Shown here: positions 1 through 7,151 of the stretch, in pieces | How positions within the stretch are numbered: position 1 is the stretch's first letter | Layout: the number at the start of each line of letters is the position of its first letter | Source: Thiohalomonas sp. | GTDB lineage: Bacteria > Pseudomonadota > Gammaproteobacteria > GRL18 | DNA length: 8,951 bases | Direction: 5' to 3' | Assembly (NCBI GenBank): GCA_023864145.1 | Contig: JAIVER010000039.1 | Location: 1 to 8,951 of the forward strand | Position numbers and translations under genes: made by a program | The notes under the pieces: model-generated | What the model was told of the DNA's origin: nothing | Databases searched by the model: none | What the model saw: the letters and a program-made list of their open reading frames with translations, nothing else

Positions 1-291
1 GGACTGCCAGCTCCTTCATAGAACATAATGAGTCAGACTTTTAGGTTGTTTATGCTAAATTTTGGTTGCTGGCAGGGTTAACTGATTTTTTAGGCTGAAC
101 CATGTAACCCTTGGTTTGCCAATACCTTTGCGCTAAACTCTATTTTCTGGGAAGTCGTTAAATCAGTGTTGTGCAAGCCTGTCACGGGTATTGCTCCTGG
201 ATAAATTGTCTGGTAACAATATTATCTCAGAACACGGGTTGATGACTTTCTTTTTTATTGCTGAGCTCAGAAAACTGTAAAGCGGGGTTGA
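1..291 (+). pseudogene. nadC: Frame-disrupted 5' part of nadC
   Basis: This stretch lies where the N-terminal domain of NadC should be encoded, but no frame stays open across it. The downstream coding frame has stops at 202-204, 262-264 and 289-291. Short NadC-like pieces can be read in different frames. SFIEHN (about 13-35) resembles the NadC N-terminus. NPWFANTFALN (106-138) resembles the conserved W-F-D-x-x-F-x-x-L segment. AG-VELSLFIL around 281-312, spread over two frames, resembles the DG-x-x-x-AG-x-x-L-F-x-L strand just before the GNAR motif. Some parts look compressed (too few codons) and the 151-265 stretch looks too long. This could be true decay of the gene or poor sequence quality near a contig end. 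The individual alignments are by eye and some may be chance. I see no other gene here. Confidence 0.5.
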
Positions 292-897
292 GCTGTCCCT
301 ATTTATACTCTAAAGGGTAATGCTCGGACAATACTCACCGGTGAACGCACTGCGATGAATTTTTTACAAAGACTTTCTGGTACAGCCACTGTAACAGCTG
401 ATTACGTAAAATACCTTAAAGGCAGTAACATAAAACTTCTGGATACCCGTAAAACCATTCCCGGACTCAGAGAAGCTCAAAAATACGCCGTACGCTGTGG
501 CGGCGGTTATAATCATCGGCACGGTTTATTTGATGGCATTTTAATTAAAGAAAATCATATTATGGCGGCAGGATCTATTGCTAATGCCGTTCAAAGTGCA
601 CGAGATAATAGTCCGCATACTTTAAAAATTGAAGTTGAAACACTGGAAAAACTTCAGGAGCCTCTAACAGCCAAAGCTGATATTTTGCTGCTAGATAATA
701 TGAGCAATGACATGTTGCAACAAGCCGTGCAACTCAACAAGCTCAATAAGCAAGACCAGGCAAAATTAGAGGTCTCCGGCAATATCACTCATAAAAGGTT
801 AAACAATCTGACTCGTATTGGTATTGATTATATCTCGAGCGGTGCGATTACCAAACATCTCAGTGCCACTGATTTTTCTTTACGTTTTGAGCAATAA
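292..897 (+). CDS. nadC: Nicotinate-nucleotide pyrophosphorylase (carboxylating), NadC, C-terminal part
   Basis: NadC converts quinolinate and PRPP to nicotinate mononucleotide, CO2 and pyrophosphate in the cytoplasm, the last step of de novo NAD precursor synthesis. The open frame starts after the TGA at 289-291. It is NadC-like at once: TLKGNAR, then LTGERTAMNFLQRLSGTAT, LLDTRKTIPGLR, GGGYNHRHG, LIKENHI, IEVETLEKL, LLLDNM, LEVSGNI and YISSGAITKH. These supply the family's conserved substrate-binding Arg, Lys, His-Arg, Lys, Glu and Asp residues and the phosphate-binding Ser-Gly region of the barrel. The first possible in-frame start is ATG 355. It falls inside the ERTALNF motif, so starting there would drop the ERT arginine and the whole N-terminal domain and leave 180 residues against about 280 in the family. 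It is therefore not a credible natural start. The gene converges on thiO with 16 bases between the stops. Identity is certain; whether the gene is functional is not. Confidence 0.9.
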   Translation, partial: AVPIYTLKGNARTILTGERTAMNFLQRLSGTATVTADYVKYLKGSNIKLLDTRKTIPGLREAQKYAVRCGGGYNHRHGLFDGILIKENHIMAAGSIANAVQSARDNSPHTLKIEVETLEKLQEPLTAKADILLLDNMSNDMLQQAVQLNKLNKQDQAKLEVSGNITHKRLNNLTRIGIDYISSGAITKHLSATDFSLRFEQ

Positions 898-913
898 CTT
901 TAAATAGCAGCAC

Positions 914-2059
914 TTATATTGCAGAGCTTAGGTCAATTTGTTTAGTATCACTCACTAAACGTTCTTCAGTCAACAAATAAGGCGTTGGATCAATAATAGC
1001 ATCCTGCCCTAATAATTGATCCACTAATAATTGACAAGAAGCCAGACCAATCACCACGCCATTGCGAAAATGACCAGCATTTAAATAAAGATTTTTTAGT
1101 TCCGGATGCCCACCAATATAGGGCACACCATCAATTGAGCCGGGACGCAGGCCAGCCCATTGTTTTTCAACCGGATAATTGCGCAATACAGGAATAATAC
1201 GATAGGCTTCCTGCATTAATTCATGCAAGACATCCTCAGTAGTGCTTTTATCAAAGTCATTAAATTCAAGCGTACTGCCCAGCACAATCCGACCATCCTT
1301 ACGGGGGATCACATAACGCGCTTTGCTTAAAACAATTCGCGAAACAACACCCGGCTCTGCCTTAAAAACAATCATTTGCCCTTTAACTGGCGCAATTTTA
1401 GGTACTTTTAGCCATTGTTCTAATAAACAGGCACTCCAGGCACCTCCGGCCACCACCACTTGATCAGCATAAAAGGAGCCTTTGTCTGTCAGAACCCCTT
1501 TAAGTTGTTCACCCTGAATAATAAATGACATTGCCTGAGTTTGCTGCTCTATTACCACACCAAGATGCAGCAGGTCTTCACGTAAGGCCCTGACTAATCT
1601 TGGGTTACGCACTTGGCCAATGCTAGACGTAAACCAGCCATATTTATCGGCATTAAAAGATGAAAAATCTAATCCAGGCTCAATGGTTTTTAATACCTCA
1701 CCAGATACCGGCTCAAAGGCATAAGCATGTTTTTTCTCCCATTCGAGCGCCTGCTGTAATTCATCCTCAATATCCAGATACAATAATCCGCTTTGAATAT
1801 ATTCAGGATCAATACCTGAGTTCAGACGAATTTCTTCAAGCAATTCAGGATAATGAGTTTGCCCCCATTGAGCCAGATGCGTCACCGGATCACTATATCG
1901 CCAGGGATAAAGCGGCGAAATAATACCACCTCCCGCCCAGGATGATTCTTTTCCTGCATAGCCCTGTTCGATAATAGTAACGCAAACGCCTGCTTTAACC
2001 AGCAGGCGAGCAGTCAGCATGCCGATGATTCCGGCACCGATAATGATAATTTTATTCAT
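914..2059 (-). CDS. thiO: Glycine oxidase ThiO (FAD-dependent)
   Basis: ThiO oxidises glycine with O2 to iminoglycine and H2O2, supplying the imine used by ThiG/ThiS to build the thiazole ring of thiamine. The 381-residue length suits the family. Residues 4-13 form a Rossmann strand ending in GAGIIG, E31 is placed to bind the FAD ribose, and ESSWAGGGIISPL (38-50) is the ThiO signature. Near the C-terminus are GLRPGSIDG (303-311) and AGHFRNG (328-334). Y249, R305 and R332 match by position the substrate-binding Y246, R302 and R329 of Bacillus subtilis glycine oxidase. I chose ATG 2059 because it gives the standard MNKIIIIGAG start with a weak AGAAAG site 9 bases upstream. An in-frame TTG at 2083 would add eight residues and has a perfect GGAGG 7 bases upstream, but that GGAGG is part of a terminator stem. 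No other thi gene is visible, so the link to the pil genes is positional. Confidence 0.93.
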   Translation of the reverse strand: MNKIIIIGAGIIGMLTARLLVKAGVCVTIIEQGYAGKESSWAGGGIISPLYPWRYSDPVTHLAQWGQTHYPELLEEIRLNSGIDPEYIQSGLLYLDIEDELQQALEWEKKHAYAFEPVSGEVLKTIEPGLDFSSFNADKYGWFTSSIGQVRNPRLVRALREDLLHLGVVIEQQTQAMSFIIQGEQLKGVLTDKGSFYADQVVVAGGAWSACLLEQWLKVPKIAPVKGQMIVFKAEPGVVSRIVLSKARYVIPRKDGRIVLGSTLEFNDFDKSTTEDVLHELMQEAYRIIPVLRNYPVEKQWAGLRPGSIDGVPYIGGHPELKNLYLNAGHFRNGVVIGLASCQLLVDQLLGQDAIIDPTPYLLTEERLVSDTKQIDLSSAI

Positions 2060-2074
2060 AAAAAGATTCTTTCT

Positions 2075-2114
2075 AAAACACAAAACTCATCCTCCATTTA
2101 ATCAGGAGGATGAG
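2075..2114 (-). terminator. Rho-independent terminator of the pil operon
   Basis: On the minus strand, 32 bases after the pilE stop, a perfect 10-bp stem forms. CTCATCCTCC (2114-2105) pairs with GGAGGATGAG (2095-2086) around a 9-base loop, and the T-rich run TTTTGTGTTTT follows (2085-2075). The plus strand has no T-run after the stem, so it acts on minus-strand transcription, that is, on messages leaving pilE. It sits only 15 bases before the thiO ATG. thiO therefore needs readthrough or a promoter that I could not identify convincingly. Confidence 0.85.
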
Positions 2115-2146
2115 CTCATTCAAATAACTCAAGTAGTGTTAAACAT

Positions 2147-2602
2147 TTATCGCCAACAATTAGCAGCTAAAACACCCGCAGTCTGATTAGCAATAGCCTG
2201 TACATTAGTATTAGTCAGCGTAAAATCACCACATTTATCGGCAGCCATACTACCAGTCCTGGTTGCTGTTAAAGTATATGAGCTAGGCGATACTAAAGAG
2301 ATCGTTAAATTATAGTATGCTGTTCCTCCATCAACAGGAACCTGAGACGAAAAGAAAGCAGGTATATCAGCATTAACACAAGTACCAACAGCACCACCAT
2401 TATCTGAACCACAATAGGTATTATTCTCTGTAAAATAACGCTCCATTGACGCAGACAAACTTAACAGTGCCCCTTGTGCATCGGCACGTTTTGATTTTGC
2501 CACACTTTCCTGATAAGAAGGCAAAGCAATGCCTGCCAGAATACCAACAACCGCAACCACAATCATTAACTCTATAAGAGTAAAACCCGTTTGTTTATTC
2601 AT
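2147..2602 (-). CDS. pilE: Type IV minor pilin PilE
   Basis: A 151-residue type IV prepilin of the PilE minor-pilin family, an inner-membrane protein that joins the pilus-priming complex. The leader MNKQTG is short and basic. The prepilin peptidase site is G6/F7, followed by [20 protein letters not shown] with Glu at mature position 5 and then the long hydrophobic helix. [18 protein letters not shown] and [13 protein letters not shown] are typical of PilE. Four cysteines occur (64, 75, 124, 149). C124 and C149 bracket the C-terminal D-region and the protein ends in CWR. ATG 2602 is chosen over the in-frame GTG at 2611 because AGGGTG (2609-2614) sits 6 bases upstream as a ribosome site, and the GTG lies inside that site. 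The pilY1 stop is 15 bases upstream, and the operon terminator follows. It could also be called a generic PilA-like pilin, but its place after pilY1 favours PilE. Confidence 0.9.
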   Translation of the reverse strand: MNKQTGFTLIELMIVVAVVGILAGIALPSYQESVAKSKRADAQGALLSLSASMERYFTENNTYCGSDNGGAVGTCVNADIPAFFSSQVPVDGGTAYYNLTISLVSPSSYTLTATRTGSMAADKCGDFTLTNTNVQAIANQTAGVLAANCWR

Positions 2603-2608
2603 AAATTT

Positions 2609-2614
2609 CACCCT
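2609..2614 (-). promoter_or_regulatory. Ribosome binding site of pilE
   Basis: AGGGTG on the minus strand lies 6 bases before ATG 2602. It overlaps the alternative GTG start at 2611, so it decides in favour of the ATG. Confidence 0.65.
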
Positions 2615-2617
2615 GTT

Positions 2618-5600
2618 TTATTTGATCTGATTCCATGATTGTCGGCCCGTTGGACTAGCAGAAGATTCCTTAATCATATCAAGATTACCAGTGGTACCAC
2701 TGGTGTATTTACATTCTTTACCGTCTTCACAGACAACCACACCCGGTGTTTTTATAATACCCATATCTTTTTTCCGAACACCCGATGTTGGAACTGGAGC
2801 ATCATCACTATCGACATCACCATCGCCATCAGAATCATATATTTGAATAAAATCAGTTATTGTGAAGTCCCCGTCACCATCAATATCAAACGGAGATCTA
2901 TCTAATCGACTACCACTTTCAGCATCAAGTTCCATTAACCAGCTTGTACCGCCCCAGCCACAAGGATCGGATTCAGGAATCATGCTCACAAAAATAACTC
3001 TTCCTCCTCTTAGCAAGGGGGCAACAACAACCCGCTCTCCTTCTGCACCATTAACGGGTAAAAATAATTTTATAAACCAGCCTTCTTTGGCAGCAATAGC
3101 TGATGGCGTTGCATTAGGATCACCCTCATAATCAGTATCATATGCAGTGGTCACTCTGACATCGATATCAAATTCATCACTAGTACCTGAATTAAATGTT
3201 AATCTCGATTCAGCCAGAATTTCCTGTTCTTGCAAAACACCCAAACCAGAAACCATAGCCCCATTATCTCTAATACCATAAAAATTTTGTATCTGAGGTG
3301 AATTAGCAACAATTTGATCATTCACAGCGTAATATTTTCCCGTTCCAAAATAGACCATTAAACCATCAATGGAGTGTACGCCTACCTGAGGTTTTGCTGT
3401 AATCGGTTGGATATCAGTGCATGGACTGCTGGTGTCTGTGCAAGCTTTATATAAAGGTTCCGGTACAGCACTCTTGCCACTACCGCTACGATAAGAAACG
3501 CCCCAACCATTTTCATTACCGGTTAAATCAAACTTCCAGAGGTTCCCTAATAAGTCACCTGCATAGACTATATCAGCAGTGCGATCATCGTCATAATCAA
3601 TTACAATTGGTGTGGAAAGACCATTAGGATTTCCGGCATCACCGATTCCAGTATCAAATGTATTTAAGATTTCGCCGGTTTCTATATCAATTAAATATAG
3701 AACCGCTTTATGGTTAGCACTCTCATAACCATTAGCAACAACTGCTGCCCACTTATCATTATTTAAACGAAGAATTGATGCCTGAGGCAATGTATAACCT
3801 AAATTAGCCTGAAATTCAGCAAGGTCTGTTGAATCATATGCTTGTGTCGTAGAAATTTCCCACAAAACTTTAGTTTCATCAAAATTAGATGGGTCTGTAA
3901 CATCCAGAGCAAATAGAGCCTTACCTCCAGCGCCTAGAGTACCAAGAAGTACTGTATGCCAGGCAGAACCAAAATAGGCATCTGCTGCTTTTGCTGAGCC
4001 GTCAATAAAATATTGATGAGGGATACAGGCACTAGCATCACAACCATATAACTGTGAGGTTAATTTAGGCAGAGAAGCAATAACTTCATTGGGTACATAG
4101 GCAAATAATTCAGCTCCTGTATCAGCATTAACAGCATGAAGCAGCCCATCATTTGAACCGAAATAAACAGCAGATGTTCGGCTCCGTTTTGTTACCCGGA
4201 AAGTATCATAGCTCCCTCCTTCAGGATTATCCAGAATACTATAACCAAAGTCCTCTAATTGTCCAACAAACCAGGGATCCGAATTAATAACATCACCTAA
4301 TAAAGAGGAGCGAACTCTGAAGTCTCCAGCACTTGAACCTTCATTTGATTGATCACCCCGAATAAAATCAAGACGATCACTACCTTTTTCTGAACCCACA
4401 GCATCTAGTGTGCCATCGCCGTCAATATTCAGACTGGCTTCTTGAGTAGAGTTTAAAGCTCTCCAGGTAAATTCCATCCCTTTAACCGTATCACCATCAT
4501 TATCTGAACGATCAAAAGAATAAATATTTCGACTTGATTCAACAGGAATCAAAGTGCCTGCATTCCAGGCTTGAGTACCAGCACTACCATCAAAGTTAAG
4601 ATTAAATCCAAGAAATTCACCTGACCAATCTTCACTGTCAAAACGAGCCTGATAAATTTTGCTATTCGTATCAAGACGTGTTGAGTTAGTTGCCACAGAG
4701 GCAGAAGAACTGGTCCTTGAAACAATTTCCTGTAGCGCCTTATTAAGTTGTGCTTCCAACTTACCCGCATTAGTGACCAGATAATAACTATCAGGATCAC
4801 CATTAGCATCACTATCCCACTCATAATCCTGGTCTGGTATATTGTTTGGATCAGCGGTCGACAGTGGACGACTGTTAGCATTAGCTTCTTCATCAAAAGC
4901 ACCCCATTTAGCTGCATACCATAAAGGATCATGTTTAATAAAGCTTGCTGATGAGCTAGAGCTGGGCGTAAATGTTCTGCTGGTAGTCAGGGGTAAACCT
5001 ACTCCATCATTCCATGCTCCACCAGGCAACACACCTGATGGTGTATCCAGAAAATAGTCTAGATCATTAGAGCTGCTGGTATCTGTATCTCGAACTTCAA
5101 GATAAGTGCCATCAGCAGTCGTTCCGGAAACAACATAGCCCATATGCTGAATAATACTTCCTGCCGCATAAGTTGAATTTAAGCTAACAACAACTTGTCC
5201 GGATGCATTAACCCTAAATTCATATTCAACAATAGCATTCATATCATGATCAGCAGCCTGTTCTACATCTTCATAGTTGATACGAAATTTACCATAGGGG
5301 CGACCTGAATTAACACCTGAATCCATATTACCCGAACCTGTATTAACAATAGTCTCCACATAGAAATCAACAATCTGATTAGTAGGTTGAAAATCACCTT
5401 TGTCCGGTGATATACCAGACCCATCACTCCAAAAAACCGATTTTGCAAAAGGAACCAAGGTTACTGTATTGCCATTTACCGGGATCTCAATAGGCGGCAA
5501 AGGTGAAGCCAATGCCACAGAAAATGTATCTGTTTTTTGATCACCCTGTACAGGGTTTAAATCAAACTGGTTACCATAATAAGCAATACTAGCGGAATAA

Positions 5601-7126
5601 TAACCACCCAGTTTTGTTGGTTCTTCTGGAGCAAGCCCTCGAATATTTTTAAAACTGGTGACTGTTTTTGCTGATGGAGTACCATCACTTACACCAGCGG
5701 ACTCACCAATAAAAACTAGATTTGCTTCACTCTCACCCCCCCAGACAATATCTGCCAGTGATGACACATCCAGTGCAGTTAAATCACCTGAAAACGAGTT
5801 AAATGAGCTGCCGGGCACTTGATCGGTATCATAAGATGGATTGATATCACTGATGACCATTTGAATTGGTTGAGCACAGTGTTGATAACCACCACCTGTT
5901 GTTCTATAAGGATCAAGCCAGGAAGGCAAAGGCAGACCTAATGTTGAATCATAGGTACCAGTATCTTTGACACCTTCAGAAAACACTGTAGTGGGTCCTG
6001 ATTTTCCTGCAAAATAACGTAATCCCTCATACATCATTTCAGAAACAGGGTTTCCCCAATCATTAGCTTCACCATCATTAATCGCTCGAGTAGTAATCCT
6101 GCCACCATCATGAGTAAAATCAGAATAATTAAAGCCTGCTATTCGTAAGCTGTCAATCGTATTGACAATGCCATTCATACTAGTAAAAATACCGGTATCA
6201 GGGTCAATTTCATCGGTAAAACTGGAAATATTTTTTCTAAGAACGCCACCTGATATATTATTTTCATATGAACCGGTTAAAAGTCCAAAAGCCATAGAAT
6301 CATCAGCGCTATGTTTTTGCAGAATACCTGTTGGCTTATAGACCGTTGTCGTACCATCACTATAGGGCTTACAATTATCCTCCAGCATGCCTGTTTTACA
6401 CACCTCCACCAAAACATCATAATCTGTTGGTGTTCCTAAACTATTATCTGCAACTGGCCGTTCTTTACTAAGCCATTCCCAAATCCGATTTGTTTTATTT
6501 TGCAGAACTCTGAGTATAGGATTACCAGAATTTGATAACGTTGTACTTGCAAACAGATGGTGCGTACCAGAAGTTGGCAATGAGAGCGGTGTATAATCTG
6601 CGATATCATAGCCATCAACCGCGACACTGGTATATTCTTTACCCCAGCTATGGGCATCTTGAGGAATAAAAGCACGCTGCAGCACTGTTCCTGTGGTTGT
6701 ATCTGTTGAGCGATAGCCGCCATACAGCACTTTTCTTAACGCATCCATTCGAGAGGTTGTCACATAATTAAGGAAATCGCCACTCCACTCAGAACCACCA
6801 GAACATGTTTTATCAGCTGTTATTGAGTTTGGTTCAAATATTCCTGAATCGTACTCATAACATTTGTAAGTATCAAAATAGCCAAAATAATCAATCGTAG
6901 CAGGTTTATACCGTATATCCAGTTCACCATCGTCATTTAAATCAGAGGCATCATTATAGGCCTCATAATAGAGCTTATGATCCCGCCCCATAGTCAACAT
7001 AACAATAGGCGGCACGTTTTGAGTCAAAAATAACGGCACCTGGGATATCGCAGAGAAAGCCACCTCGACATAAAACAGGTTGATAAGAAAAATTATTAAA
7101 AGCTTTCTAATTATAAACTTCATCAT
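2618..7126 (-). CDS. pilY1: Type IV pilus tip/biogenesis protein PilY1
   Basis: A 1502-residue secreted protein, longer than the 1161-residue PilY1 of Pseudomonas aeruginosa. It caps the pilus with the minor pilins and takes part in pilus extension, adhesion and surface sensing. Residues 1-26 form a signal peptide (basic start, hydrophobic core, likely cleavage after VAFSA). The N-terminal part opens with PPIVMLTMGRDHKLYYEAYN (39-58) and the loop DLNDDGELD (62-70). The segment near 420-436 (IQMVISDINPSYDTDQVPG) closes the N-terminal region. The C-terminal third is the PilC/PilY1 beta-propeller: GSNDGLLHAVNADTG (about 985-1000), then DYDDDRTAD and YAGDLLGNLWKFDL (about 1176-1200), then CGWGGTSWLMELDAESG (about 1388-1404). 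DYDDDRTAD corresponds to the calcium site known in Pseudomonas PilY1. Two more acidic loops, DIDGDGDFTITDF and DSDGDGDVDSDD, lie near 1412-1445. The start has AAGGAG 10 bases upstream. The gene lies between pilX (25-base gap) and pilE. Confidence 0.94.
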   Translation of the reverse strand: MMKFIIRKLLIIFLINLFYVEVAFSAISQVPLFLTQNVPPIVMLTMGRDHKLYYEAYNDASDLNDDGELDIRYKPATIDYFGYFDTYKCYEYDSGIFEPNSITADKTCSGGSEWSGDFLNYVTTSRMDALRKVLYGGYRSTDTTTGTVLQRAFIPQDAHSWGKEYTSVAVDGYDIADYTPLSLPTSGTHHLFASTTLSNSGNPILRVLQNKTNRIWEWLSKERPVADNSLGTPTDYDVLVEVCKTGMLEDNCKPYSDGTTTVYKPTGILQKHSADDSMAFGLLTGSYENNISGGVLRKNISSFTDEIDPDTGIFTSMNGIVNTIDSLRIAGFNYSDFTHDGGRITTRAINDGEANDWGNPVSEMMYEGLRYFAGKSGPTTVFSEGVKDTGTYDSTLGLPLPSWLDPYRTTGGGYQHCAQPIQMVISDINPSYDTDQVPGSSFNSFSGDLTALDVSSLADIVWGGESEANLVFIGESAGVSDGTPSAKTVTSFKNIRGLAPEEPTKLGGYYSASIAYYGNQFDLNPVQGDQKTDTFSVALASPLPPIEIPVNGNTVTLVPFAKSVFWSDGSGISPDKGDFQPTNQIVDFYVETIVNTGSGNMDSGVNSGRPYGKFRINYEDVEQAADHDMNAIVEYEFRVNASGQVVVSLNSTYAAGSIIQHMGYVVSGTTADGTYLEVRDTDTSSSNDLDYFLDTPSGVLPGGAWNDGVGLPLTTSRTFTPSSSSSASFIKHDPLWYAAKWGAFDEEANANSRPLSTADPNNIPDQDYEWDSDANGDPDSYYLVTNAGKLEAQLNKALQEIVSRTSSSASVATNSTRLDTNSKIYQARFDSEDWSGEFLGFNLNFDGSAGTQAWNAGTLIPVESSRNIYSFDRSDNDGDTVKGMEFTWRALNSTQEASLNIDGDGTLDAVGSEKGSDRLDFIRGDQSNEGSSAGDFRVRSSLLGDVINSDPWFVGQLEDFGYSILDNPEGGSYDTFRVTKRSRTSAVYFGSNDGLLHAVNADTGAELFAYVPNEVIASLPKLTSQLYGCDASACIPHQYFIDGSAKAADAYFGSAWHTVLLGTLGAGGKALFALDVTDPSNFDETKVLWEISTTQAYDSTDLAEFQANLGYTLPQASILRLNNDKWAAVVANGYESANHKAVLYLIDIETGEILNTFDTGIGDAGNPNGLSTPIVIDYDDDRTADIVYAGDLLGNLWKFDLTGNENGWGVSYRSGSGKSAVPEPLYKACTDTSSPCTDIQPITAKPQVGVHSIDGLMVYFGTGKYYAVNDQIVANSPQIQNFYGIRDNGAMVSGLGVLQEQEILAESRLTFNSGTSDEFDIDVRVTTAYDTDYEGDPNATPSAIAAKEGWFIKLFLPVNGAEGERVVVAPLLRGGRVIFVSMIPESDPCGWGGTSWLMELDAESGSRLDRSPFDIDGDGDFTITDFIQIYDSDGDGDVDSDDAPVPTSGVRKKDMGIIKTPGVVVCEDGKECKYTSGTTGNLDMIKESSASPTGRQSWNQIK

Positions 7127-7136
7127 CTAAAAATTA

Positions 7137-7142
7137 CTCCTT
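7137..7142 (-). promoter_or_regulatory. Ribosome binding site of pilY1
   Basis: AAGGAG on the minus strand lies 10 bases before ATG 7126 (13 before the second ATG at 7123), inside the 25-base pilX-pilY1 gap. It is the best Shine-Dalgarno sequence in the operon and supports the first of the two tandem ATGs. Confidence 0.75.
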
Positions 7143-7151
7143 AATCTTTCA

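Noticed and set aside
355..897. A complete 180-residue NadC starting at ATG 355
   Set aside because: The NadC match continues upstream of this ATG without a break (GNAR...ERTA), so the ATG is an internal methionine in place of the usual Leu of ERTALNF.
891..922. Inverted repeat GCAATA...TATTGC between the nadC and thiO stops as a bidirectional terminator
   Set aside because: The arms are six AT-rich base pairs separated by a 20-base loop, with no T-run on either side; too weak to call.
1660..1923. 87-codon plus-strand open frame opposite thiO
   Set aside because: It lies antisense to the conserved ThiO coding sequence and has no family resemblance; it is a shadow.
2110..2119. 10-base palindrome ATGAGCTCAT as an operator
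   Set aside because: It arises because the terminator stem arm is followed by CTCAT. It is a single copy with no promoter near it, so an operator role is unsupported.
2098..2130. Promoter for thiO: TTGAAT, 17 bases, TAAATG on the minus strand
   Set aside because: Only about 4/6 and 3/6 matches to the consensus boxes, and it overlaps the terminator stem; not better than chance in AT-rich DNA.
2805..2890. CATCACCATC-like tandem repeat as a simple-sequence or phase-variation tract
   Set aside because: The repetitiveness comes from Asp/Gly codons of the acidic loops. The copies are imperfect and stay in frame, so there is no slippage-prone tract.
4549..4932. 127-codon minus-strand open frame inside pilY1
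   Set aside because: It overlaps the well-supported pilY1 frame, is rich in Leu/Ile/Val without any recognisable pattern, and has no ribosome site. It is a shadow of pilY1.
6436..6723. 95-codon minus-strand open frame inside pilY1
   Set aside because: It is out of frame with pilY1, Gln/Ile-rich and without a start signal; a shadow.
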